A DNA stretch of 64,000 bases from Streptomyces violaceoruber (lineage in GTDB: Bacteria > Actinomycetota > Actinomycetes > Streptomycetales > Streptomycetaceae), in the NCBI GenBank assembly GCA_000720805.1, contig JODI01000042.1:1-64000 (forward strand). The letters are read 5' to 3'. A model generated the notes under the pieces. That model ran no database searches. It was given only the letters and a program-made list of their open reading frames with translations, and was not told the DNA's origin. A program made the translations under genes and the position numbers. Positions 52,647 through 63,196 of this stretch are shown one piece after another. Position 1 is the first letter of the stretch. Each line of letters opens with the position of its first letter.

Positions 52647-53870
52647 ATGCGAGGCAGGCGTGACGCGTCGATCTGGACGGCGGCGGCAGTGGCGGGCGCG
52701 GCACTGGCGGCAGGATGGGGTGCGGCGGGCGAGGCGTCCGCGTCCGCCGCGGCGACGACCCTGGTCGTGGCCACCAACGGCAGCGACTCCGCCGCGGGCA
52801 CGCTCGCCCAGCCCCTGCGCACCATCCAACGGGCGGTGGACCTGGCCGCGCCCGGCGACACCATCGCCGTACGGGGCGGCACGTACGCCCTCACCGACAA
52901 CATCACCATCACCACCTCGGGCACCGCGTCCCAGCCCATCACTCTCGGCGCCTACCAGGGCGAGCGGGTCGTGGTCGACGGCGAGCGGCTGCCCGCGAGC
53001 CACACGCCCGTCGGCGGCAGCATCCCGCGCGCCGAGCGCGGGGCGATCCACCAGGAGGCCTCGTACTGGCGGATCTCGGACCTGGAGATCGTGAACGGAC
53101 CGTACGGCGTGTACTGCGACGGCTGCAACGGGAACGTGTTCGCGCGGCTGAAGACCCACGACAACTACGAGTCGGGCTTTCAGCTCCAAGGTGCCTCCGC
53201 CAACAACCAGATCCTGAATTTGGACAGTTACGGCAACCGCGACCCGCGCAAGAACGGCGAGAGCGCGGACGGTCTCGCCGTCAAGGAGGGCAGCGGGACG
53301 GGCAACGTGGTGCGGGGCGCCCGGTTGTGGAACAACGTCGACGACGGTTTCGACGCCTGGAAGTTCACCTCGCCGGTCCTGATCGAGAACACGGTCGCGT
53401 ACGGCAACGGCTTCAACCGCTGGGGTTTCCCCGACTTCGCGGGCGACGGCAACGGCTTCAAGCTCGGCGGCGGCAGCCCGGCACCCGCGGTGGCCCACAC
53501 CGTCCGGGGCAGCGCCTCCTTCAAGAACGCGGCGCACGGCCTCACGGACAACGGCAACACGGGCGCCCTCGCCCTGTCCCGCAACTCGACGTACGCCAAC
53601 GGCGGTACGGGTTTCGACGTCGACGTCTCCGGCGGCAAGGCGGTCCTCACCGCCAACCTGTCGGTGTCCGACGCGCGGGCCGCGGCCCTCGGCTCGGCGA
53701 CCGTCTCCAGCGGCAACTCCTGGGATCTGGGCGGCACGTGGAACGCAGCCTCGGTCCTGAGCACGGACCCGGCCCCGCTCACGGGGGCTCGCGCGGCGGA
53801 CGGTTCGCTGCCGCCGGCTCCGTCGTTCCTGGTCCCGAGGAACGGGGCGGGTATCGGGGCGCGGCTCTGA
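52647..53870 (+). CDS. Secreted pectate lyase, PL9 family type
   Basis: 407 residues. Signal peptide (about 1-38, ending ASASAA), then a right-handed parallel beta-helix. The calcium/catalytic region DGFDAWKFTSP and GDGNGFKLGG holds Lys272, which matches the base of PL9 enzymes. It cleaves polygalacturonate by beta-elimination. GGGAGG lies 5 nt before the ATG; ATG 52623 is a less likely start. Confidence 0.9.
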   Translation: MRGRRDASIWTAAAVAGAALAAGWGAAGEASASAAATTLVVATNGSDSAAGTLAQPLRTIQRAVDLAAPGDTIAVRGGTYALTDNITITTSGTASQPITLGAYQGERVVVDGERLPASHTPVGGSIPRAERGAIHQEASYWRISDLEIVNGPYGVYCDGCNGNVFARLKTHDNYESGFQLQGASANNQILNLDSYGNRDPRKNGESADGLAVKEGSGTGNVVRGARLWNNVDDGFDAWKFTSPVLIENTVAYGNGFNRWGFPDFAGDGNGFKLGGGSPAPAVAHTVRGSASFKNAAHGLTDNGNTGALALSRNSTYANGGTGFDVDVSGGKAVLTANLSVSDARAAALGSATVSSGNSWDLGGTWNAASVLSTDPAPLTGARAADGSLPPAPSFLVPRNGAGIGARL

Positions 53871-53885
53871 CGCGAGGGCACCCCG

Positions 53886-54329
53886 GTGACGGCGGGTGCT
53901 CGGCCGAGGCCGCATGCTTCTCCCATGCCTTCGACGCCCCGTACGTCCCTGACCGGCTCCGGATCCTGCACGCTCGTCGTGTGCCGGGGCTGCTGCTGCG
54001 GCAACGCCCGCAAGCGGCCCGGCACCGACCCGGCCTGGCAACTGGAGCTGCTGCGGGCCGGTGCGGCCGAGCACGGCTTCCAGGTCCGTACGACCGACTG
54101 CCTGGGACCGTGCGACCAGGCCGACGTGATCGTCGTCCGTCCCTCGGCCGCCGGACGCCGGGCCGGGGGACGGGCCACGTGGATCGGGTTCGTGACGGAC
54201 GACGACAGCACCGAGGAGGTCGTGCGGTGGGCGGCCGCCGGCGGTCCCGGCATCGCCGAGCCGCCGCTCACGCTGGAGCTGCAGTTCATCCGGCCGCCCC
54301 GCGACGCGCGCGTGCGGTCCCGCCGCTGA
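53886..54329 (+). CDS. Thioredoxin-like [2Fe-2S] ferredoxin domain protein
   Basis: 147 residues. Cysteine pattern VVCRGCCCG ... DCLGPCDQADV fits thioredoxin-like [2Fe-2S] domains (as in NuoE-type folds). It is probably a small electron carrier; partners are unknown. GTG 53886 follows GAGGG by 7 nt; ATG 53925 is an alternative. Confidence 0.78.
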   Translation: MTAGARPRPHASPMPSTPRTSLTGSGSCTLVVCRGCCCGNARKRPGTDPAWQLELLRAGAAEHGFQVRTTDCLGPCDQADVIVVRPSAAGRRAGGRATWIGFVTDDDSTEEVVRWAAAGGPGIAEPPLTLELQFIRPPRDARVRSRR

Positions 54330-54344
54330 TGGGCCGCCCGGTGG

Positions 54345-55040
54345 TCAACGGGTCTCCGCCCGGTAGAAGTGGCGGCGGACCCTGAGCAGCCACGCCTCCG
54401 CGGCCGCCTCGTCGGGCACCTCCGGCAGAACGGTTCGTGTCTCGTCGAAGGCGGTCTCGTAGCGGCGGAGCAGGGGCAGGGCGGCCGAGGCGTCGGCGGC
54501 GACGCGGTCGCCGAAGGAGTGGTACTCGTCGGGGTTCTCGACACGGATCTCGAGTCGGCCCGTGGCGTACAGGGCCAGGCCTTGGTGGCACAGCCGCTTC
54601 AGGTGCCGGGCGTGTTTCGCCGTGCGCTTGCGGGTGTCCGCCGAGAACGAGCCGTCGCCGCGGTTCTCGAGCCGGCGGAACTGCTGGGTGGCGTAGCCGA
54701 GATAGGCGTCCCGGACGCGCTTCGCGCACAGGAACGACCCACGGATGCCGATGAGTTCCTCGCCGAGCGGGGTGCGCGTCTCGTACAGCTCGTCCGGGAG
54801 CCACACCAGCTCCATGGCGGTCGGGTTGGCGCCGAGGGCGAGCCGGCACCATTTCGCCGCCTCGTGCAGGGTGCGGTCCGGTGCCGTGGTGACGTGGGAC
54901 TCCTTCGGGCCGCGCAGGCCGTGCAGGTCGGTGGTGGGTGCGGCGAACAGGCCGAGGCGGTCGACGTCGGAGCCGGCGTGGGCGAGGCCGTACGCGGTGG
55001 ACCCGACGATGCCGGAGAGCAGGATGTTCTGGACGGTCAC
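54345..55040 (-). CDS. RlaP-like nucleotidyltransferase
   Basis: 231 residues. Polymerase-beta-type nucleotidyltransferase motif GSTAYGLAHAGSDVDRLG near the N-terminus, and a helical C-terminal half (AKHARHLKRLCHQGLALYATG). GTG 55040 has AAGGAAGG upstream. Target molecule unknown. Confidence 0.85.
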   Translation of the reverse strand: MTVQNILLSGIVGSTAYGLAHAGSDVDRLGLFAAPTTDLHGLRGPKESHVTTAPDRTLHEAAKWCRLALGANPTAMELVWLPDELYETRTPLGEELIGIRGSFLCAKRVRDAYLGYATQQFRRLENRGDGSFSADTRKRTAKHARHLKRLCHQGLALYATGRLEIRVENPDEYHSFGDRVAADASAALPLLRRYETAFDETRTVLPEVPDEAAAEAWLLRVRRHFYRAETR

Positions 55041-55199
55041 GGTCGGCCGCCTTCCTTGGGTGGGGCGAGGTGGACGCGCGGCCGCCGCGGAGACGTCTCC
55101 ATTGTGCTGACCTGCCGGATCGCGGTCACCCGGTTTTCCGGGCACGGTCCGGTCGGCGCCCGGCGGGAATGCCACCGCCCGCCACGCGTTGAAACGGAC

Positions 55200-56198
55200 G
55201 TGAGTTCCGTGATCGCCGACACCCGCTTCTCCGTCCTCGACCGCTCCCGGACCCGCGAGGGCCACACGAACGCCGAGGCGCTGCGCGACACCGTGCGACT
55301 GGCGCGGGAACTGGAGAGGCTCGGCTACCACCGGTTCTGGGTGTCGGAGCACCACGGAGTGCCCGGGGTCGCGGGGTCGGCGCCGACCGTGCTGGCCGCC
55401 GCCGTGGCCTCCGCGACCGAGCGGATCCGGGTCGGCACCGGTGGTGTGATGCTGCCCAACCACCAACCGCTGGTCGTGGCCGAGCAGTTCGGTGTGCTGG
55501 AGTCGCTCTTCCCCGGGCGCGTCGACATGGGCCTGGGCCGGTCCGTCGGCTTCACGGACGGCGTCCGCAGGGCGCTCGGGCGCGACAAGGATGTCGCCGA
55601 CGACTTCGCCGGCCAGCTCGACGAGCTGCTGGGCTGGTTCCTGGGCACCTCCCCGACCCGCGTGCACGCGCGGCCCGCCGAGGGGCTGACCGTGCCGCCG
55701 TTCGTCCTCGCGATGGGCGAGGGTGCCGCCATCGCCGCCCGGGCGGGCCTGCCCATGGTCATCGGCGATCTGCGCGGCCGCGAGAAGATGCAGCGCGGCA
55801 TCGATCATTACCGCACCCACTTCCGGCCCTCCCCGTGGGCGCGGGAGCCGTACGTCGTCATCTCCGGCACGATCGCCGTCGCCGCCACACCCGACGAGGC
55901 GCGGCGGCTGTTGATTCCCGAGGCCTGGTCCATGGCGTACTCGCGCACCCACGGCACCTTCCCGCCCCTGCCGCCCGCCGAGCGCGTCGAGTCGCTGACG
56001 ATGACCGCCAAGGAGCGCGGCTTCTACGAGGCCGGGCTCGCCGGCCACATCGCCGGCACCGAGGAGCAGGTCGCGCACGAACTGGAGGCGGTGCTGAAGG
56101 AGACGGGAGCCCAGGAGGTCCTGGTCACGACCAGCACGTACGACCGCGAGGCCCTGCTGGACTCCTACCGGGGGCTGGCGCGGATCACCTCCGCCTAG
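55200..56198 (+). CDS. LLM-class flavin-dependent monooxygenase
   Basis: 332 residues, luciferase-like TIM barrel (LGYHRFWVSEHHG, IRVGTGGVMLPNHQPLVVAEQ, LFPGRVDMGLGRS). It uses reduced flavin to oxidise an unknown substrate. GTG 55200 and GTG 55209 are both possible. Its TAG stop overlaps the stop of the convergent EamA gene within CTAG. Confidence 0.9.
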   Translation: MSSVIADTRFSVLDRSRTREGHTNAEALRDTVRLARELERLGYHRFWVSEHHGVPGVAGSAPTVLAAAVASATERIRVGTGGVMLPNHQPLVVAEQFGVLESLFPGRVDMGLGRSVGFTDGVRRALGRDKDVADDFAGQLDELLGWFLGTSPTRVHARPAEGLTVPPFVLAMGEGAAIAARAGLPMVIGDLRGREKMQRGIDHYRTHFRPSPWAREPYVVISGTIAVAATPDEARRLLIPEAWSMAYSRTHGTFPPLPPAERVESLTMTAKERGFYEAGLAGHIAGTEEQVAHELEAVLKETGAQEVLVTTSTYDREALLDSYRGLARITSA

Positions 56199-57130
56199 GC
56201 GCCCTTCTGCGTCGCCCTCGCGAGGTTCCGGTGGGGGGCGGTGGTGTTGTCGGACCTGGCCGGCGATCGGCCGGCGGCGTGGACGACGGCCACGGCCGAG
56301 AGGGCGATCGCCAGGCCGACGGCGGTCTGAGCGGTGAACGGTTCGCCGAACATGAGCGCGCCCCACACGGCCGTGACGGGAGCCATCAGAAACATCAGCG
56401 TGTTGACCCTGGTGACCCCGAAGCGCTGCAGCGCCAGCCAGTAGAGGCCGTATCCGCCGAACGTCGACAGCGTCACCAGCCACACGATCGCGATCCAGAA
56501 CGAGGACGCCGCAGGTGGGGCGGCCGACCCGGTGGCGAGGGCGGCGCCGGTGAAGACGAGCGCGCTGGTGACGCAGTGGACGGTCAACGACACCGTGGGC
56601 GTGACCTGCGTATGGGAACGCTGTTCGAGGAACGTGGCCGCCACCAGTGAGAGCATCCCCGCGAACGGCACGAGATAGGTCCACCACGCGACACCGCCGC
56701 TCGCACCGGCGTCGGCCGAGGTCACCAGGGCGACGCCGACGAGGCCCAGGCACAGGCCGAGCCACTGCCTCCCCGAGACGTACTGCCGCAGCAGCGGTCC
56801 GGCCAGCGCTCCCGCGACGAGCGGCTGGGTGCCGTCGATCAGGGCGGTCGTGCCGCTCGACACGCCGAGCTGGATCGCCCAGTAGACGGTGAGCAGATAG
56901 CCGCTCTGGGAGAGCAGCCCGATCACGGCCTGCCGCCCGAGATCACTCGAGGTCAGCCCCTGCCACGCCGTTCTCCTCCGGACGGCGGCCGCCACGGCGA
57001 GGACGGCCGCCAGGGGCAGGAACCGCCACATCAGGATCGTCAGCGCGCCGGCGTCCTGCGTGCCCAGCTTGGCGCCCACGAAACCGGAGCTCCAGCACAG
57101 CACGAAGGCCGCGGAGAGGAAGAAGTTCAC
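56195..57130 (-). CDS. DMT-superfamily EamA transporter
   Basis: 311 residues, ten membrane helices in two EamA repeats (WSSGFVGAKLGTQDAGALTILMWRF; SGTTALIDGTQPLVAGAL; VNTLMFLMAPVTAVWGALMFGEP, read in parts). Probably an exporter of a metabolite or drug. It is divergent from a TetR gene, with two TetR-type operators between them. Confidence 0.92.
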   Translation of the reverse strand: MNFFLSAAFVLCWSSGFVGAKLGTQDAGALTILMWRFLPLAAVLAVAAAVRRRTAWQGLTSSDLGRQAVIGLLSQSGYLLTVYWAIQLGVSSGTTALIDGTQPLVAGALAGPLLRQYVSGRQWLGLCLGLVGVALVTSADAGASGGVAWWTYLVPFAGMLSLVAATFLEQRSHTQVTPTVSLTVHCVTSALVFTGAALATGSAAPPAASSFWIAIVWLVTLSTFGGYGLYWLALQRFGVTRVNTLMFLMAPVTAVWGALMFGEPFTAQTAVGLAIALSAVAVVHAAGRSPARSDNTTAPHRNLARATQKGA

Positions 57131-57214
57131 GGCTCATCACCCACCAGGGGTCAGGGTCATGGGGTCACTGAGTCCCAGGCCCACAGGCCCACAGGGCCAC
57201 TGGACCTGGGTCAC

Positions 57215-57230
57215 TAAACAGATCGGTATA
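57215..57230. promoter_or_regulatory. TetR operator 1, TAAACAGATCGGTATA
   Basis: Shares the 13-bp core ACAGATCGGTATA with operator 2. It lies 85 bp upstream of the EamA start. Confidence 0.7.
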
Positions 57231-57246
57231 CCTTCCACCCCGCCCA

Positions 57247-57264
57247 CTATACAGATCGGTATAG
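57247..57264. promoter_or_regulatory. TetR operator 2, CTATAC-N6-GTATAG
   Basis: Perfect 6-bp arms around AGATCG, ending 9 bp before the tetR ATG. It would block tetR transcription when bound. Confidence 0.8.
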
Positions 57265-57273
57265 CATTGGGTC

Positions 57274-57876
57274 ATGAGCACCAGGCGGATCACGATGACC
57301 CCGGGCGCGCGCCGCGTTCTCTCGGCCGCGTCACGGCTCTTCTACGAGCGCGGCATCCACGCGGTCGGCGTGGACCTGATCGCCTCCGAGGCCGGTGTCA
57401 CGAAGAAGACGCTCTACGACCGGTTCGGCTCCAAGGAGCAGATCGTCGTCGAGTACCTGGCCGACCGTGACGAGCGCTGGCGGGCGTTCGTCACGGAGCT
57501 GCTCGAGCAGGCGGGGCGTGGGCCCGTCGACCGGGTCCTGGCGGTGTTCGACGCCTCGCAGGCGTGGATGACCGAGAGCAGTCCGAAGGGGTGCAGCATG
57601 GTCAACGCGCACGCCGAGATCAGCGATCCCTCCCATCCGGCCCATCCGATCATCACGGGCCAGAAGGAGTGGATGCTGGCGCTGTTCACGGACCTGGTCC
57701 GGGAGTCCGCCCCGGCCCGGGCCGAGGAGTCGGCCCGCACCCTCATGCTGCTCCACGAGGGGGCGATGGTCGCCCACGGCCTGCGCATCTTCCCGGACCC
57801 GATCGGGCACGCCCGTGACCGGGCGCGCGACCTGCTCGAAGGCGCCGCGACCGACGGGGGTCGCGGCGCCCGTTGA
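57274..57876 (+). CDS. TetR-family regulator of the EamA transporter
   Basis: 200 residues. HTH at about 12-58 (FYERGIHAVGVDLIASEAGVTKKTLYDRFGSKE) and a TetR_C effector domain (GCSMVNAHAEI). Operators on both sides of the divergent region indicate autoregulation and control of the EamA gene. Confidence 0.93.
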   Translation: MSTRRITMTPGARRVLSAASRLFYERGIHAVGVDLIASEAGVTKKTLYDRFGSKEQIVVEYLADRDERWRAFVTELLEQAGRGPVDRVLAVFDASQAWMTESSPKGCSMVNAHAEISDPSHPAHPIITGQKEWMLALFTDLVRESAPARAEESARTLMLLHEGAMVAHGLRIFPDPIGHARDRARDLLEGAATDGGRGAR

Positions 57877-57904
57877 GCCGCTCGTCCGGCAGGACACTCG
57901 CCCT

Positions 57905-58720
57905 TCAGGACGCCGGACCCGCGTGGACCGGGGCCGGCGCCGGCTCGGGCAGCGCCTCCCGCTGCGCGGCCCGGGCCAGCGCACGGCGGTCGGGATGGCC
58001 GCCCGGTGCGACGGCTTCCCGTACGTCGGCCTCGGCCACCAGCCCCCGGGTCGACACCACCCGCCACACCGAGGCGAGCAGGGAGTCGTCGCCGACGAAC
58101 GCGGGCGCGGTGCTGGCCGCTCCCCCGGCGAGCCGGTAGCGGATGCGCACCGGCTGCACCGGGACGCCGGCGTCGATGGCGGCCTGGAACACGGCCCGGC
58201 GGAAGTGCCCCTGGGCCCGCCCGCACCAGGTGCTGCCCTCGGGGAACACGGCGACGGCCCGGCCGTCCCGCAGGGCGTCCGCGATCCGGGCGACCGTGCC
58301 GGGCAGGGCGCGCAGCCGGTCCCGGTCGATGAACAGGACACCGCCGCGCGCGGCCACCGGCCCGGCGACCGGCCATCCCCGTATCTCCTCCTTCGCGAGC
58401 ATCCGGGCCGGGCGGACGGCGGCGAGCAGGGGGATGTCCAGCCAGGAGATGTGGTTGGCGACCAGGAGCAGCCCTCCGGTGGGCGCGGCGGTGCCGGTGA
58501 CGCGGACCCGGACGCCGGCGGCCCGTACGATCCACCGGCACCACCGCCTGACCAGAGGGGCGGGGATCCGCCCGCCGACCGGCGACAGCACGGCCCCGGC
58601 CAGTACCAGGACCGTGACCGCCGCCAGCCGCAGCACGGCCAGTGGTACGGCCGCGGCGGCCCCCGTCCGTTCCACGCACGCCCTCGGGGTGCAGGGCGCG
58701 GCGGGGAGCCAGACGCTCAT
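57905..58720 (-). CDS. 1-acyl-glycerophosphate-type acyltransferase, OlsA-like
   Basis: 271 residues. One N-terminal membrane helix (about 23-45), then the PlsC motifs NHISWLD (the NHX4D catalytic pair), GVLFIDRD and FPEGST. Its start overlaps the stop of the GNAT gene (TGATG). With that partner it probably adds the second acyl chain to lyso-ornithine lipid, though a phospholipid role cannot be excluded. Confidence 0.85.
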   Translation of the reverse strand: MSVWLPAAPCTPRACVERTGAAAAVPLAVLRLAAVTVLVLAGAVLSPVGGRIPAPLVRRWCRWIVRAAGVRVRVTGTAAPTGGLLLVANHISWLDIPLLAAVRPARMLAKEEIRGWPVAGPVAARGGVLFIDRDRLRALPGTVARIADALRDGRAVAVFPEGSTWCGRAQGHFRRAVFQAAIDAGVPVQPVRIRYRLAGGAASTAPAFVGDDSLLASVWRVVSTRGLVAEADVREAVAPGGHPDRRALARAAQREALPEPAPAPVHAGPAS

Positions 58721-59490
58721 CAGGCCGGGACGAGGGAGAGGAAGTGCCGCAGATAGCGCGGGTCGACCCGGCGCATCGACAGCAGCACGTACAGGTCGGC
58801 GACCCCGAACTGCGGGTCGTGCGCCGGCTCCGCGCACACCCAGGCGCCGAGTCGCAGATAGCCGCGCAGCAAAGCGGGGAGTTCGGTGCGGGCCGGGACG
58901 GTCACGTCCTGAGGCACCCAGGGCCGCAGCGGACGTACCCGGAAATCCGCCGGGGCCAGGTGCCTGTCCCGTACCCGGTCCCAGGTGCCGGCCGCGAGGG
59001 TGCCGCCGTCGGCGAGCGGGATCGAGCAGCAGCCGGCGAGCCACTCGTGGCCCCGGTCGACCATGTAGCGGGCGATGCCGGCCCATATGAGGCCGATGAC
59101 CGCGCCGTCGCGGTGGTCGGGATGCACGCAGGAACGGCCGACCTCGACGAGGCCCGGGCGGATCGGGTCGAGCGGGGCGAGGTCGAACTCGCCCTCCGAG
59201 TAGAGACGTCCGGCGACCGCGGCCCGCTCCGGCGGCAGCAGCCGGTACGTCCCGACGACCTGGCCGGTCGCGGTGTCGCGCACGAGCAGGTGGTCGCAGT
59301 AGGCGTCGAAGGGGTCGACGTCGAGGCCCGCCTGCGGGGAGTTCAGGTGGGCGCCCAGCTCCCCGGCGAAGACCTCGTGGCGCAGCCGCTGCGCGGCCCG
59401 CACATCGGCCTCGTCTCGGGCCAGGGTGACGGTGTAGCGGACGGGTGCGGCGGACTGCGGGGGACGGTCCAGGGTGGAAACGCCGGTCAT
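58720..59490 (-). CDS. GNAT-fold N-acyltransferase, OlsB-like
   Basis: 256 residues. Matches the OlsB/hemolysin-like acyltransferase family (AAQRLRHEVFAGELG; DAYCDHLLVRD; EVGRSCVHPDHRDGAVIGLIW). OlsB transfers a 3-hydroxyacyl group from ACP to ornithine. GGAGAG lies 5 nt before ATG 59490. Coupling to the PlsC-type gene is the typical ols arrangement; I recall the homologous pair in S. coelicolor being linked to ornithine lipids. Confidence 0.82.
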   Translation of the reverse strand: MTGVSTLDRPPQSAAPVRYTVTLARDEADVRAAQRLRHEVFAGELGAHLNSPQAGLDVDPFDAYCDHLLVRDTATGQVVGTYRLLPPERAAVAGRLYSEGEFDLAPLDPIRPGLVEVGRSCVHPDHRDGAVIGLIWAGIARYMVDRGHEWLAGCCSIPLADGGTLAAGTWDRVRDRHLAPADFRVRPLRPWVPQDVTVPARTELPALLRGYLRLGAWVCAEPAHDPQFGVADLYVLLSMRRVDPRYLRHFLSLVPA

Positions 59491-59709
59491 GGCTCTCTCC
59501 AGGGCACGGGCCAACTCAGGGACGGTGGCGTACACCCTGTTTCTTCCGACACCGGTTGGCGCGGACGTGACCTGGGCCAGGAGCGCGGATGTGGGCTTGT
59601 TGAATGCCAGGGGCGCCGTCCGGAGAAGGCGAGACGGGGCCGGGGATGAGCACCACTCCCGACCCCGCCCGTCCGCACCCTCGGCGAACGTTTCCTCACC
59701 GGCGGAGCG

Positions 59710-60455
59710 CTACCGCTTCCCGGCCTTCCGCGCGGCCCGCAGCCACTCCTTGTTCATCCCGGTGATGGACACCAGCGGGATCCCCTTGGGGCAGGCCGTC
59801 GCGCACTCCCCCGTCAGCGTGCACCCCCCGAACCCCTCCTCGTCCATCTGCGCCACCATGTCCAGCACCCGCGTCTCCCGCTCGGGCGCCCCCTGCGGCA
59901 GCACGTTCAGGTGGTTGACCTTCGCGGACGTGAACAGCATCGCCGCCCCGTTGGGACACGCGGCCACACACGCCCCGCACCCGATGCACTCCGCGTGCTC
60001 GAAGGCGAAGTCCGCGTCCGGCTTGGGCACCGGAGTGGCGTGCGCCTCGGGCGCGGACCCGGTCGGCGCGGTGATGTACCCGCCGGCCTGGATGATCCGG
60101 TCGAACGCCGACCGGTCCACCACCAGGTCCTTGATCACGGGGAACGCCGACGCCCGCCACGGCTCGATGTCGATCGTGTCGCCGTCCTCGAAGGACCGCA
60201 TGTGCAACTGGCAGGTGGTGGTGCGCTCGGGCCCGTGCGCGTCGCCGTTGATGACGAGCGAACACGCTCCGCAGATGCCCTCACGGCAGTCGTGGTCGAA
60301 GGCGACGGGGTCCTCGCCACGCAGGATGAGTTCCTCGTTGAGGGTGTCCAGCATCTCCAGGAAGGACATGTCGGAGGAGATCCCGTCCACCTCGTACGTG
60401 GACATGGCGCCGTCGGCGTCGGCGTTCTTCTGCCGCCAGACGCGCAGGGTGAGCT

Positions 60456-60459
<4 letters not shown>
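59710..60459 (-). CDS. sdhB: Succinate dehydrogenase iron-sulfur subunit
   Basis: 249 residues. [2Fe-2S] ligands in [11 protein letters not shown] and TTTC; [4Fe-4S] and [3Fe-4S] ligands in [15 protein letters not shown] and [14 protein letters not shown]. It passes electrons from SdhA to the membrane subunit. ATGA overlap with sdhA. Confidence 0.96.
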
Positions 60460-62405
<1,946 letters not shown>

Positions 62406-63113
62406 TCAGCTCACCACTCCGGTCATGACGCCCACGGGTACGGCGATGAAACCGGCCGTGAGCAGCAGCGCGAGGACGTTGGCGATGGTCTTCAGGGCGC
62501 GGTCGCGGGCGCGGCTGCCGACACCGAGGGTCTGGGCGGCGCTCCAGAAGCCGTGCTGGACGTGCAGGCCGAGGGCGAGCATCGCGACGATGTAGATGAC
62601 GTTGCCGTACCAGGTGGAGAAGGTGTCCACGACGTTCTGGTACGGGTGGCCCTCCTGGAAGCCGCCGCCGTGCACGGTGCCGGTCGTCAGGTCGAGGAGG
62701 TGCCAGACGATGAACAGGCCGAGGATGATCCCGCCCCAGCGCATGGTGCGTGTCGCGTAGCTGGCCCGCGCCTTCTTGTGGACGTACTTGCTCGGGCGCG
62801 CCTTGAGGTCGCGGCGGCTGAGCTGGTAGGCGGAGGTGGCGTGGGCGACCACGGCGACGACCAGCACGATCCGGATCAGCCAGAGCGTCCACTCGTAGTG
62901 CATGAACGGCTCGCCGACGGTGCGCAGCCAGTGTGCGTAGTGGTTGAACTCGCCCGCCCCGAAGAAGATCTTCAGGTTGCCGATCATGTGGGCGACCAGG
63001 TACAGCAGCATGATCAGGCCGCTGACGGCCATCACGGTCTTCTTGCCGACGGTGGAGTCCCACACGGTGCGTGCCAAGGACGGCCGTCGGTCCGTCCGCG
63101 TTGCCAGTGCCAT
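62406..63113 (-). CDS. sdhC: Succinate dehydrogenase cytochrome b subunit (single-anchor type)
   Basis: 235 residues, five membrane helices with haem-ligand histidines in LVAHMIGNLKIF, FMHYEW, VAHATSAYQ, VWHLLDL and LHVQHGFW. Single-subunit anchors with two haems are typical of the menaquinone-linked (type B) enzyme. First gene of sdhCAB; no clear ribosome site, so a leaderless mRNA is possible. Confidence 0.93.
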   Translation of the reverse strand: MALATRTDRRPSLARTVWDSTVGKKTVMAVSGLIMLLYLVAHMIGNLKIFFGAGEFNHYAHWLRTVGEPFMHYEWTLWLIRIVLVVAVVAHATSAYQLSRRDLKARPSKYVHKKARASYATRTMRWGGIILGLFIVWHLLDLTTGTVHGGGFQEGHPYQNVVDTFSTWYGNVIYIVAMLALGLHVQHGFWSAAQTLGVGSRARDRALKTIANVLALLLTAGFIAVPVGVMTGVVS

Positions 63114-63196
63114 GTGTCAGCACGCTACGGACGTACGGGCGATCGGTCCAAGACATGGTCCAGCTTGATTCCATAGCCTGGGCCTATCGTGGAGGT

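Noticed and set aside
63155-63174. ATGG-N12-CCAT as a definite LysR operator
   Set aside because: Arms are only 4 bp; kept only as a possibility in the LysR entry.
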